Below are positions 12,401 to 26,900 of a DNA stretch of 64,000 nt, piece by piece. Numbering within the stretch: position 1 is the stretch's first letter; each line of letters starts with the position of its first letter. This DNA is from Taenia hydatigena. Its lineage: Eukaryota; Platyhelminthes; Cestoda; Cyclophyllidea; Taeniidae. Position numbers and translations under genes: made by a program. Under the pieces are notes generated by a model, which saw only the letters and a list, made by a program, of their open reading frames with translations, was not told the origin of the DNA and searched no databases. Location: assembly GCA_036345935.2 (NCBI GenBank), contig JADWOT020000003.1, positions 21,656,509-21,720,508 of the forward strand, in the 5' to 3' direction.

Positions 12401-14911
12401 CTCAGCATTATACGTTTTTTAGTGTATTTAAGCGTTTCTTTCTCGATTAGGGCTTTTATATGCCCTTCTTTTGAAGTTCAGCATCTATTGCCGCTTTCTG
12501 GTTTTATTCTCTAATGCAGCCGCTTCCCACTTTAGAATTTTTTGGCCGTCTATAACTTTGCCTTTATAAGGTCTGTCCTTTTTAAATCTTTAAAGATAAC
12601 TCTGTGTACTTGCCAGATAAAGCCATTAAAGAACGAAGTAAGGAAAAAACCGCCAGTTGTCAAGGCGTAACAGGGTAAAATTCGCACATCATGGTTTTTT
12701 ACTTCGAATCTAAAAATAGTACATGTTAGTGGCGAACTTGAAATGATCGTCTTAATGCCCTGTCATGACAACGACTAATAGATTAAAACACAAGCCAAGT
12801 GGGACGGATAATTTATGCAGACACATGCGTGTCCATCGCTCCCCTACTTAAATACATTTCAGCGTCAAACAAGCAGCGGTTTTCGGAGATGGGCAGACCG
12901 CCAATGCGGGGAATCCCAAAGACTTCCATGCCGGAAAGTCACTCTCCCATTCCGGATGGCAACCTTACAGTCGGCCGGCTTCCTCAAAATCGGATACCAC
13001 CGAACTCCTCAAATGGACTTTCTGTGTATCGTGAAACCTCGGATACACTGTCACTACGCAGCTGTGCATCATCATTTACAGGTTAGCAGAATAACACAAG
13101 AACTTTTTCCATTTGAACACACCTGGCATTATTAATGAAAGTTTCTCAGTGCGTTTTTACCACAGTCCATTCACAACTTTATTGTTAGTTAAGAGCTTAA
13201 AAACGTACTCTTACCTAAGGAGAAGCACCTCACTGGTCTATTGCGGACCTTTCGATCTTTATTTATATCGTATCATTTTATTACACTACTGGTCTACTTT
13301 AAAAGTGGTCAGTGAAAAGCAGTTTTAACATTGCGTTCACGAAGTAAAATAGCAACTTTGTCAGGGAAAGGATTTCGCGTCCAGTTGTAACAAATCACCG
13401 CAAAGGCAATATTGTCCACTAGCATAAATGGGTACTCCACTGATACAAACCGCACGGAGTTTGTTGCATACGAAGGTGTGATTTGTCAATAAAATTGGTG
13501 TGAACCTCTTGTGAACTAACTAGCTGAAGTACCAGACCATAGTGCCACTCTTGACATGCAATAGGCAGACTTTTAGGTTATCGCAAAAACCTTTCTGAAT
13601 GGACAGGGAAGTCTATCAAGCCTTGGTTAATAACACCCTATGGCCACTTTGAAAATTCGTCTTCTTCTAGCTTGAACTAATTTTTTTCCATCCCATGTAC
13701 CCTTTTCGGAGTCAGATGACTTGTCTAATGACACTCCATATTCAACCATTCCATTCTACAGGGCGTCAACATTCACTGACACTCATTAATGGTATCTACC
13801 AAACATTGACTTACTTCCCAATTAAATCATCAAAAAGAAAGTACTCAAGCACTTTTCTTAAGGAGCAATAAATGCACCAAATTTATATTGAATCGTCTAA
13901 CTCAGGTTCGACGAAGCATCCCCTGAGGATTATTGCTTATTACTACGGTAACACTCTGGGGATAGAGGGGACGTGCGGCCAAGACAAAATTATGGAGCAG
14001 TCGCCAAATAGGGCAAAGTAATTTGTTCATACAGAAATAATTTGCGCCATTATACAAACATGCATACTTGTTCTGAAGACACTGCAAAGCGTAACCAGTT
14101 CGAAGGCCTCGTGGATTTGTATGGTGGAAGTCCCATGCCACCAACGTAGAGGCTGAATTGTGGGAGAAGGAGTTGGTTTCTATAGCCAGATCTCATTCTA
14201 GTGCGCATATCTAGAGGATGCTGTCTGAATGTTGTCAGCCATATTCTCAGCTCCAATATTATTAAGGCATTATTAAATCCTGACTATGAAGCCGTGAAAA
14301 TGAGAGCATGCCGGAGCTCTGTGCCACCAATGTAAAGGTCAATCCATAGGAGCCAAATGTGCAATGAAAATTGTGGTGCACAGAGTTGGAAAGTGTCTCC
14401 CACCTCCACTTAATTAAAGTTGGTCAAGGTTAATCAGTCAGGGTTGTAACGAGGGAAACTGTAACGGAGTCAATTCGTAGAATCGCAAGTAAATTGACTT
14501 ATTGTGAAGTATAACTAAAAGTTGAGTAAGCAGTGCGTTCTGAGATGGGTGTCTTATGAGTTCCTTGGCGACGACAACTACTTTTGCCAAATCCACCAAT
14601 AAACGTGTTCAAATTAGTCCATACGATCCTCCAGACACTGAAGTAGAAAAAGCACCAACAATAATGTCAACAACGCGTTTTTTAGTTCCCACCCCCACTG
14701 CGCCTCGAGCACACGACCGCCACCGCATTCAGCACCGCCAACCATCTATTCAACATGAGTAGTTGGTCAGCCATCAGACCAGTGGCATTGACAACTACCG
14801 TTCTTGTATGCGTGTGCGTGTGTGTTGTGGTGTGCATCCACGTGTGTACCTGTGATGAGTGGTCACTTTGCGTGCTTATGGGTGAACACGAAGGTCCAGG
14901 CAACGCCTCAC

Positions 14912-14956
<45 letters not shown>

Positions 14957-17900
14957 AGCTAGACACACGCCCAAACACGCGCTTTCGTTCTCGCTCTCGC
15001 CTTTCACATTGGCCACCCTCTGTACCATGACTCACCATCGACGTAGAAGTGTACAGCAAGAGGCATAGCAGGCATATAGCCTCCCTGTCGCAATGACAAC
15101 GCCTATTATTGAGACTCCCTCATTGGTCAGTGTGTGTGCGCATGTGGGAGGACGGGGATGTTGGCCTGTTACCATGACCATACCGGCTCAACACACCTAC
15201 ATGGTGGCCCTATAGCATTAGCTACTTTTTTGCCATCGGATTTCGGCTACTGTCTCGGCTACTCTTTGCTGACAAAGTGAATTAGACTCCATGGTATTTT
15301 TTTCTCCTCCAGACGCATAGAAAAACGAAGTGAAGTGCTAACAAGAGTTGCGGGTGTGCTGTTCTTGTATTTTTAAAGGAGTGATTAAAACTAATGCTAC
15401 AGGTGTGAGATAGATCTGGACCTAAAAAAGAATTTTTATGAGGGAAGAAATCTCGAAGGCAAGAGGTGAGGCCATTAAGCGATTCGGTTGCAAAAAGTGC
15501 TCCATCGGAACACGAAACACGAAAATGGTCGCTTACCTTAAGCCGTACATGAAGTATTACATTGTGAAAATGTTTTCACACTCATTAGTGCATGGACAGC
15601 TGTCCTAGAAACTATCTTCATATTAAATGGTTCAATTTTCCTTTAACCATCTGTATTTTGAAGTACCTTCAAGAACATAAACCATCGAACTCAATCAGCA
15701 CGTTCTCGGTGGACAATTAACCGTAGCCGCCACCCAAGTGTTCTATTCCTCCACCTTGATCCATCAAATGCCTCTTCAACCGCTCCTGAAGAATAAAAAA
15801 ATGTGACTGGTCTCGGATCGAAGACACTCTACGTGTAATTTACAATTTTGCATTTCGACAATCCTTCTGGGACACTATCCGATGCAACTCTTTTTGGTGG
15901 CAAATGTGTAATTAGTGGAAAATAGTCTCAAACACAAATTCACCTCCACAATTCACCGAGTGTTTGCACTATAAGGAAACGTCAACTGTCTTCTCCGATG
16001 CTGTTAGACCTAGACAACTTGATGGAGGTTATTTCATCCTTGTCACTTTGAAAACTCCTTTATTTTTAAAGTCATAGCCTTGTAATGCTAAAAGGAAAAC
16101 AACGCAGGTGTGGTTCTTCTACGAGGTGGAATTATGCTTCAGGTGGTAGTGCAACACCGTTTGTGCCTTAGCACGATGCGAAAATGGGTCTCGGATTTAG
16201 TGTAGAAGCCTCCACAACTCGAGCAGGAGGTAGCACTGCACTTTGTCCGCATTGTAGGCACCGTTTTTACTCCGCACCAACACACTGAAGCTAAGAGAGA
16301 GAGTAAGTCATTTGCTAAGGTGTCTTTTCAAACTGAATAAAAATTATAGCTTAAAATATCAGACTGCCTTGCCTCACAAACTGTTCAGATCGCTAACACA
16401 GCACGCCAAGTCTTGCCTACCAACCCCACAGATTGCTATCACTTGACCTTTAATCTGCTCTAAAGTTAAGAAGGGCGATTTGAGCAGTTACAGGGCTTAC
16501 AGGACATCCACCGAGAAATTGTGAATGTGGCTTGAATGCTATCATCGATGGGGCTGTCGTCAGCCGGAAGAGAGAGAGAGAGATAAGTGCTGATAGGAGG
16601 AAGGATGATGCATAAGAACTTACCTTTAAACACTTCAAAAAGGCGGTACACCGCCTGACAGATGTGTAACAACCGCGATTAGGTTGAATCCAAGTGCCTT
16701 AAGTGCATGAGGTAAATTGAAAATGATTTTTCTCAGCACTTTTTTCTCTCCACTTAGCTGAATGCAGAGTTCCCAACAGCTGATATGTGTGCTGCCCACT
16801 GCCATAGAACATTAGGCGGCAACTTGGCCTATTTCCCTGTTAACCTCATACCATGGGTTGCCTAATACTTTGTTTGCCAAATCGCCTCAAACTCATGTTA
16901 TGTTAACGGTCTTGGAAGCTAAAAATCTGGTCTCTGCCACTGGGTGTGGGAGAATTTAAACTCATCTTATTTTTACTTCAAAAAAACCCCAAGATTATGA
17001 ATTTTGCTTTAAAGCAATGGTTTCTTCCATACAAATAAAGGGGAATTTTTAAGGAGTCTAAAGTCTGCGACAAGGATGTTTGTGCACGTTTGAATTGATG
17101 GACTAAAATGCTAGGTGTAAGTTATACAACCCCCGAGGCGGTCTCCACTTCACTACCAGTCTGGGTAGTCTTGCATCCACCTCGAAAAGACACTGGCAGC
17201 AAAGTGGAAGCGGATTTATGGTCACTAATACTAGAAGTGAAAGGGCTGATAAATCACAGCATTAGTCTATCCACTTTATCATCTCTCCACTTTCCCCACT
17301 TTTTTCAGAAGCGCAAAAACCATCGCATTGTCCTCCCAGCACTCACGCAGTGGAGGGAGAGGAGTTTCAGGGCTTACACTCCTCACTATAAGTATTTTTT
17401 CTCTACATTTCACCTCCTATTGAAGAAAATGCGAAAGCTGTGCTGCTTGTCTGAAGTCTGGCTAATGCCATTCCGGTGGAGTGGAGGTCATCATCCAGTC
17501 CTTTATTCCAATTATGTGAAGTTCAAGCATGAATGCGATTTTGTGAATTTTGTTAGTACAGTTTTCGAAAATCGAGTTTTAAATGCCACTTATCAGGCTA
17601 CTGTCAGGATTTGACTGCTCCCTTCGTCGAAGTTGAAGCACTGAATTATGCATGACGTGCCATAATTCTGAACACGTTTTTTTCTTAAAAAAACATTCGA
17701 CACCTCAGATGAGTTCAATTCGACATATGAAGGGGATCGTATTTAATCAGTCCAACCATGTATATGACATTTATTCTAACCTGACAATTCTACACTAATC
17801 GAATGAAGTCAAAGCGGTGTACCTTCATTGGCTGCGTTGTGACACTTTTATAGCGCAGTCTCAAAGACAAAGTGGCTACCACAGGCCCATTACAATAGCA

Positions 17901-20900
17901 GTTATCGCACGCAGCTCACGCACTAGTGGGATAGAATGAACTTGTTGAATTTCCACTGTCAGGTTAGACAACACTGAATCATCTTGGCGGGCGGCCTGGT
18001 CATTTCTTTTCCTTTTGACTCAAGGACAGTGGAGCCGGTTAAGGTGTATTTTTATCCAGCGAAGTAGAACTCGCTTTTTATTTACCATGAAAAAGAAGCT
18101 CGTCACGCGCCGAAATATGCTGCTGTTGACGAAGAACCGGTTCGTGTGGGACTGTACCTTGGACCCTAGGAACGCTTGAAAGGCATTCTCTCTTGGAATT
18201 GAAGTTTAAACCGGTCTGGCGCCTTAGTAGCATATGTAGGATTGTCATAAAGAGTCGTTGTAAAACATTTAGCCGTATTATGCAGATGCAATTCAGGAAG
18301 TAGATGCTGCCATGTTTAGCGTTCACCACCAGCATATGACTGGAGCCTCCACGTCACACATATATCGCAGGTCTGGTGAGGAGGAAATAAAATTATGTTT
18401 TGTCCTAGTAAAGCAATGAACGCCCTGGGCGGCGGTGGCAAATTTTCTTCCGAAACTGGATTACTTTTCCCCCTGCGAGAACTTATCGGTCGGACATGGC
18501 GACCATGAAACCCTTAGTTGGGTAGCTGCTTTGAACTTCAAATGATCAATTGGCTTAACCATCTGCATGCGTCGACAGAGGGGCTGGAGGAGGTCAGGGG
18601 TCTCTTCAATTACCTAGCTCACTATAGTCAGTTCGTTGCCTGCTCCAAAAACAACGTTCATTTTATGGTCAGGACCCGCTGTAGTCAGATGGAGTTGAAG
18701 AAAGCCACCACTGAGGTGCCACCTTACAGTGAGCAACAGGAAAAGTGCTCGGTTGAATTGAAGCTCGAGATCATGGTAGAATAGAAGGTGGAGCGTAAGA
18801 ATGAGGTAAACAAAGACGTAATATGCCCATTTCATACAACTCTAGGAGCACTTATTGAATAAATCGCTTTGTGATTTTGTGTAGTTTACCATCTTTTGCT
18901 ACTAATGCATTCAAGCAAGCGATTGCCAAGTTATTAAACATAAAAGGTCCGTTGGTGTCAAGCACTGGGGTATGAATTTTGTAACATTTACTGTGGGGGT
19001 AGGATCGATGCTGAAGTAAAGGAATGACTCCATCCAACTCCCAAGTAGGTCACAAAGCTATATGCGCAATAAAATTGACCTCTGGGGACAGAAGAACAGG
19101 ATTTCCAAAGGGGCTAGCAGCAAGAACTAAGGGAGTACGAGAACTTCAGATGGTTGGTACTTCCCTCGAAGATGCGGTTGCTTTAATCTACAAAGTGCTT
19201 CCAGCAATTACGGGTGTCCAGCACAGGAGGAAAGATCGAATGTGCGCAAAACAATTGAATGAGAGCTGGTTGCTAACTCTACGTTGGCACTATCCTCGAC
19301 TTCTCACAACCCTTCGAAGGGAGAGCTTGTAGCTGAATAGTTATCCAAGGGTAGTCAATGGGTAAAGCTTGTCAAGTATTTTGAGGCATGAGCGTGAGAA
19401 GGGAAAATTAGGGAGCACACGCTACGTTTTACAGGAATCTACAACACTTAACCAACTCTGAAATATGTCTTGTAGGGGATTCTTCGTTACTCCTAAGATG
19501 ACTTTTTGACACCCTAACTAGAGTGATTCATGGTTGGGGCAAATCAAACTGAATGAGGAATAAAAACAAACATTCACTGCCTCAAAGTGCTTCAGAAATC
19601 AGATTGCTTCACAGAATTCTAGATAAGTCTACCGATTTACTCGAGCGTCCTATAATTTTCTTTCAGGTCGGTATTCGGAGACGAGCACGCTTTGTTCAAC
19701 GACCTCCCGAGCCAATGCACAGCAAGATGGAAGAGGCAGCATACTGTAAGTAAAGGAGTTCTTTTCTTAAAACCAGAAGTTGTTGTCAGTTGGGCAAACA
19801 AAGTTCTTTTCTGGGGTACAGAGAGGAAAAAGGGGTTGATGCAGCAATTATGTTGGTCTTCCCGAAACAGGAGAGGATTGACAGATGTCCCGATGAATGG
19901 AAGGGCAGAGATTCCGTATGGACCCAACCAGTACTTTTCTCTCTCTCCATCACAGGCGCTAATAAGTTTAAGAAAAACTAGAAGACAATTCGACTACCTA
20001 TCCAATGGACTTGGTTGCAACTCTCCTTTACCTTGCAACTAGTAGAAAATTAGGGATCCTCAGTGAACCTACCTAATAGTTGATAATTTAAATAGATGTT
20101 GGCTTTTAGTTATTAACAATGTTGGGACTATTTTCCTTTCAAAAGTTCTTAGAATAAAGAGTCTATTGTTCAATTTAATGCAAAAGGCGGTAGGTTTAGT
20201 GAGGACAAGGTCAAACGCAACTCTGCATGCTACTTAGGTTCTAGCAAAGTTCACAAGCAATCCTTCCAAACCCCATTCCAAAGTCAGTGCTCCCTTATAC
20301 ATGGCAGAATTTCCGCCTAGTCAACGTTTGATCAAAGGATTTTTGAATCTCCTAACATGCGAAAGCTTTTAAATGCTCCAAAAGAGTCTTGCCTTTGTGG
20401 CATGCTGCCATGTCAGTAAGAAGAGGGAATCTACACCGCACTGAAATGCCCTACACTGCTTCACAAGAAAGTTATTTAATGACCGCAAAAAGAAGCGACC
20501 CACAAGCATCAAAGTAGAGATTTCGTGGTCATATGTGTGTGTCCGAGACCTCTGAGACATAGTAGTTTTTGAATCAGACTTTGAATATTTGTTCCCCTTT
20601 ACCCTTCTGCAATGCATCACCGAAAAACAAATCTGGCGAGTGCTGTCGCTACTGCTGGATGTTGGTTTCCGGTTTGAAGCCGAGACGTATGCATTCATCA
20701 ACAAGCGGGTGTGAACTGCGTGTCGCATTGGCGGTGCTGGTGATGGTGGCCTCAACCGGTCAATATGGCGGTCCTGGCGTTTAGTCATACTCCGATGGCT
20801 TGTTCCTACCTGAATGACCCATCTGCCTTCACCTCAGGTTTAGTCACTGGCGGCATTTGCACTGAGAACACGATTTGTTGAGATGCTCTGACGTTCGTTA

Positions 20901-23900
20901 CAGAGTTGAGCTTGGAATTGCGGCTTGAAGAAGATAAGGCTTCAAGGGAGTTTGTCATCTCTTAACGGTTGGATTAAAATGAGTTTCTGGTTCTAATTTG
21001 GTAATAGAAACAGGCGGAACTTAAAGCTATGAAGCTGCTTTATAGAACCCATCTCAGCGATATTTGTAGCGTTCCAAGCCTTCCCTGATGTGGGAAGAAG
21101 TCATAACACTAGAACAAAAAAGGGCCAAGGGCTGGAGACCGTGCTGCCGAGGGTTAGCTAAACAATTAAAGTATTACATATTGCTAACGGAATAGTTGCT
21201 ACAAATGTTGACCATGGCCTACCATTGGCACTACTCTTAAGATAAAAGTTATTTTTATCTCCTACGGAAGTGATGTAGAATTCTTACCCACCGATTCAAA
21301 TGGAAAACATAAACTCAACTTCCCACAATCATGGGGCCTAAACATCCTTCCGGTGCCCATAGTTAAAACCAGATTTACACCTTAAAGAAGCACACAGAGG
21401 TTTATTCTATCCAATGGGATGAAAAGGGCATATTTTTAACGTTTCCTGAATCAAAGTCACGATGCGGCTACGTTGAAGAAGCATTGGTCATAACATTCCA
21501 CCAATGATTTCCCAAGCTCGCTTTCTGAACAGCTAAAATAATGGTGATTAGCAAAAAAAGCAGCCAAATTGAATTCTCAACCTTTCTGTAATAATCACCT
21601 TACAAACTAGTTTTTAAGCGCACCTTCAAGCGCCACCGCGCTGTCTTCACGCCAGTGCGACCCAATGATGAGCGAGAAAGATGTGTGGTTCTGCCTGAGG
21701 TCACAGAGGTCACACGTTTTACCGCTTCCGTCCCCTTGCTTCAATAATGGAGTGAGTGTGGAGTTTATTACCTCCAACTCTATCTCGTGGCCTTGGCACA
21801 AATTCACAAGTATGTGAGGATGTCTTGACACTTAGCCGAAATGTGCGGCTTGCCTCACCAAGAGTGCGAAGTGTAGGCTTGGCGACAGCGACAGACGCAT
21901 AAAGCGCTGCTTAACACTACCGATGGCTGTCACTTTAGGATTCTAATCTGAACCCGGTGGCATATTCGTGTTCTCTATCATCTCACAACGGCTAATTGTA
22001 CCACACCATTAGCAAAGATGCATTGGTTGATCGTAAGGCAATGCAACGGATGCAAGGTCTTGATAGCCTGGGAGTAATTCCATCTTTTTGAATTTTTGCA
22101 ATGTAGTTTAACTGTCACAAAAGCTAGTGATGAACGCTTTCATGATGGAACAACAAGAAATCTGGACTGACGCCTGGCTTGGTTCCTCTTTTGAGATTTC
22201 GGAAACTAATGTGGTAAATTACTTATTTTGCCGTAGCTTCTAACCGCGTTATTGTGTAGACGGTGAGGTGGTGTAGTCTTAGCGGACAAGTTACCTTTGA
22301 AGGCGCTGCTGAACAAGTGGCCACAGAATTGGGTCTGCCGTCTACATTGGGAGAAGTGAAAGAACAGCCGCCTAGGTGGCAGGATCAGAGCTCCGGTGTA
22401 GTTAAGTTGTTTGCAAAAAAGGCATGCAAACTAATTCTTTCGTCGTTTTTACCGCCTTCCCTTCCTTATTCGTCTTCACGACAGTTTCCCAGTAACTAAA
22501 AGTCCACAGAATGCAGAGCATGAGACGGCTTCCAAATCTACCAATTGTGGTGCATCTCAGTTACTCTGATAGGATCCATTTTGCCTATATTTTGCTGGAG
22601 AACTGAATGCTTTAATTTTTTTGGCGAGGGGCGCAACGTATAGTGGTATCGTGAAACTTCCTTCTGGCGTCTTTTCTTATGCGGCAGTGTCATTTGAAAT
22701 ACCTTCGTGAGCTGTTGCTAAACCCTTTCAATATAGAGGGGTTCCTGGTCTTCCAGTTCCACTCCTACTTTCTTAACTGATAGAGAGGATTCAAGAAATT
22801 ATTTTCCTGATTGGTTTCAACCGATCCACCACAGATCTCTCCGCAAATGGCAACGATGTGGAGCTCTAGATTAGGAAGGTATCAAGGTGGTAACGTGGCT
22901 TTCGTGAGTCCCTGCAGGCTCAACCATGCCAAGTGGATGAAGTTCTTACTATTAATTTAAAGCATTGAGGGGGAAAGGAGCTAAGAAATGAATAATAAGA
23001 GACTGAATAGACCCATTCACCGGAATAATGTGATGACATCAGATGCCTTATCTGAAGACCTTCTATTCAAACAAGATCGATTGAGAGTGATGGATGGAGA
23101 ATCGGTGATGGCTATGCTGCCGACCTTCCTTTGTAGAAACATTGACACTCGGTATTTGCCAAGAGTAACCGTTCTCCAGAAAGGCTCTCGTGGCTATGGA
23201 TTCGTGGTTCAAAGTAAAAGAGGTAAGCATTTCTACAGTGAGTTAATAAGACATAGGAAAGGTGAATTACTGTCTTCTGCTGCTCTTAAAATTCCTTAGG
23301 ATTTTGTTTGAACCCGATCCACCTCTAGAAAAATAACCACCTTATGCAAACTTGTAGCGACGGGAGGTATATTCGTGCCGACAGATGAGATACCCTCTCT
23401 GCATTATTTGGGCCATGTGGAGGAGAATAATGTCGCCTACCGTGCAAACCTTCGGCCTGATGACTTCATTCTCGAGGTAACGCCTGACTATTAGATAATA
23501 CAGATCTCGTTCTCCTTGAATGCGAGTCCAAAACCGCATTCTACTTCCCAGAAGGCTATTTGAGATCCTTTAATTCTTTTCAACTAATAAAATCGGGTTT
23601 GGGATTCGCCTCATGTTGATCCTGTCACTTCACTTTACTGAAATCTTAAATAGCAAAGCTAGCTTTGAGAGCTTTTGCCATCTTTAACACGTTTACCAGA
23701 TAAAATGAAATTGGTTTCAGTTATTGGTCATGAATTCCTTACTTGCAGTGTCAATTTCACTTAGCATTAAGTGAATATAAATTTCCCCCTTTAGGCCGAG
23801 TTTCATGTCTCAGTGATTGTTTTTTGCTTTCAGGTGAACGGCATCAACGTGGCCACACTTTCACATCAAGAAGTAGTGGAAGCCATTCGAGAATCCGGTG

Positions 23901-26900
23901 ACATGCTCTCCTTGAAGGTTGTCACCCTACCTTCCGCCGGGAACGAATGTCCAAATAAAGGCTCCGGCTTCCTCAAAAGTGGTAAAGTGTTTGCTATGAG
24001 AGCCACTTAAAGTTTAGACGAGCAGAAGGTGGTGAAGAATTTTTGGAAAGCATACCACACCCAGTTCTTTTATTGCACCACAACTGCGGTTCCGGTAGAA
24101 TAGGCATAAAAAATATGCAGTGGTGCTTAGTGATGAAGTTGTCATTATTCAATAAACACAAAGGTAGGGCCCAAAAAAGGTTATTTACTGCTATTTTTGA
24201 CAATAAACAAGTAGCTTTACGACCAAAAGCGAAAAAAATGGCTGTAACATCAGTGAGAGTCTTCCTGTCACTTCTTGAAGCAAAACAGCAGTGGTCTTTT
24301 GTTTTCCGCCCCACCAGTGATTGTTTTCACTACCCCGGCCAGACCTCTATGGAAATCCTCCAGTTGTTTCGTTTAATCATTTTTGACCAAGTAATTGTCA
24401 ATTTTTTTGTTCACCACAAGTTGGGAGGATTTTTAGAATTAACTTGAAGGAATATTAAAACGTATGCATTTGTTTTCCAAACAGTACATAGTGTAGACAT
24501 GCACCATTTCATCCCTCAATGTCCCTCGATGTGCTCTCTATCACTTTTCACCTATTCTAATGCATCAAGTCAAATCTAAGGCTTGTCTCAGCGATGCAGC
24601 AGTTCACCAGGGCATATGCACAGCACTTGGATAAGGCACGGTGGCGGAACGAAATGCTCAGAAGGGTTTCACATTTGCGTGATCCCATTGATAAACTACT
24701 CAAAGGTATTTAGATAATGTTCAGGAAAAGCTTCTGAACGTGATAATAAAGATCTGAATATTGCCAATGACAAGAATTAATCGAGATGAGCGCGTCAAAA
24801 TGACGTTGGAATGCTTGACTTGAGCGGAGGACGAGGCGGTAGTGGCGATCTCATGCATTAGTAGTTGATAATAATCTCCATAAATAAAAACAAGTTGTTC
24901 CTAATTTCCTCTACCTAAAGAAGACGCTCCATTTGTCTGTTCATTCACCTGTTCTGCAATGCAACTTTATTTAAGCGAACGAATACATCGCTGATCATCG
25001 CCATACCACACACGCAAACCTGCACTTCTAGACCATCAACCACTGCAGATCCAGTGGACTATTCCTGTAAAATGTAAAAAATGAAGACAAGTTTATTAGC
25101 TGAATTTCTCCCGCTGAAATTCGAACAAGTAAAGCTGAAGTCCACTCGGTAGAGTTTGAATTTTGGCTCGGTAGCCCTTTTCTTGAGGAACAGCGCAGAA
25201 TCTCGTGCCTCAAATTGTGCCAAAGTGATTGCCGTCCACAGTTAAAAAGGCCACAAAATAGAAGTGTGCATTAAACGAAGGTGCCTGGGACGAGAATTCA
25301 TGCTTCTAGAAATAAAATATTCTAAGCAGTGAGGCATATGAGTCTCGGTCGCCCATGGAAAGCCGTTCCACAGTTTGCAAGGAGCCACACGAAATGAACC
25401 AGTTGACCACATGACACACACGAATTCGCTGTTCCCCTGCAAGGCTCGAATCCAAACAAATATTGCGTAGATCACTGAATTAAAAAAGGGTGCGCAGAGA
25501 GGTTCTCCTATGGCGTTGGCTCTGGAATTTTTCATGCTTTTTTTCGAATAAAGGGGACCAAAGGCGATGTCGACAATCACAAGGAAATAAATAGTAATAA
25601 ATTAGCCGAAACTTTTAAATCCTCCAAATCATGGCCTTTCATTTTACACAACTAGGCTGTTTAAAAAAAGCAAGCCATCGCCACTGGGTAACATCCTCTA
25701 CTTTTTAAAATAGGTCCACCTTAGTGAAAATACCAGCTCAGGTGCGCCTCAACTTAATCGGGACCCGAGTCCGAAGCGTCCACCATTGAGGTTGCATGTA
25801 AATTTGCAGGAAGACTCTCTATACATTACGGGTTATCGGGAGAATCATCGAGGTGAACAGCAAAAGGAGTGTTAGCAGCAGCTTTTTCAATGCTTTGCTT
25901 TTTGGAAATAGAATTCAGTGTCTAAAAATGGATACTATGCATTTGTTGAGCCCAATGTCTCCTGAAACTGTGGTACAATGTCCGGAGGTTAGCCAGAGAC
26001 GTTTTGATTTGGATGCAATTATTTTGTGGCTTGAAAACTTAAAGTCCCAATTCAATCTGTAAAAAGAGCAACCATATAGTCCAAATCAGCCAGTAAAAGG
26101 AAGGTAAATCTGGCTCCAGTTGGACTAACTTTCCCATCAAAAGTGCAGGCCCAAGTTTCAAACCATCAAGTACTTGGCCTTTGGCCTTACAACGGTGTAC
26201 AATAAATCGCCTCGATAAATTATTTAGTTCATCCGCCCAACGAAAGCAATTTCCGGAAGACCGCATGTCGAAAGGGCCCTTGGAAACCTAAATGTAAAGC
26301 CGGACTCTATTTCGATTCCAAAGCACGTAAAGTAAACTATGCACCTTTAACGAGATCTGGACTGTTTAGGAGTGAAGTTGGCAAAAGTTTTAAGGGTGCT
26401 TTCAAAGTGAAGACCTACACGTATCGCCTTCCTCGACATTCTGAAATTGCATCACAAACAGACGCATAAATAAAGCCTAAAACCCACCACCAATTTTCAG
26501 GTATCTCAGTTGCAGACGGCGGATGTGCTACTCTGGGTCGTCGATCCTACGGAGGAGGAGGTGGCTACAACCCTCTCACAAGCACGCCGGGATCACCTCG
26601 ACTAATCAAAAGTGGCTCCTTCGTCAACGGCGCTTCCCAGTTAGATCAGCGGACGCCCTCGCGGGAGTTCGATGGTTTTGGAGTAAGTGTCAACTTTTGT
26701 TGCGCATAACAAAATTTCCGAAGGAATGATAGCTAATGCGAGGAACTTTTGACTACCAAGGATACACAAAAGTGGGGAATTGACAGACTCCAGACACACT
26801 TGTAGTATTTATCCAAAAATTAAAGAATCAACTTTTTTTATTTAAAATACTTCCCTTCACTCGCGTATGGAGGGTGGCGGCCCTGAGGTCGTTGAGGTTG

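Larger units (their letters stand above)
9988..19745 (+). other. SHANK: SHANK exons 8-10: low-complexity linker in place of SH3
   Basis: Exons 9988-10236, 12863-13081 and 19667-19745 encode about 180 residues rich in Ser, Thr, Pro and Arg, for example YNEKRRQASQIRPLGERCSS and TSMPESHSPIPDGNL. Exon 8 opens with VVPLRGSPKYNEKRR, the counterpart of the vertebrate VVPFRETPSYAKRRR just after the ankyrin repeats. Vertebrate SHANKs then have an SH3 domain; none is visible here. Junction phases are 1, 1 and 2. A 6.6 kb intron (13082-19666) separates exons 9 and 10. Confidence 0.85.

Noticed and set aside
14682..15059. Cysteine/valine-repeat frame and its histidine/threonine partner on the other strand
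   Set aside because: They are translations of the (AC)n microsatellite and its GT-rich flank, not genes.
17108..17614. 168-codon open frame on the plus strand in SHANK intron 9
   Set aside because: It is long, but hydrophobic and irregular in composition, with no domain, no signal and no splice phase compatible with the SHANK exons. One such frame by chance is plausible in a window of this size.
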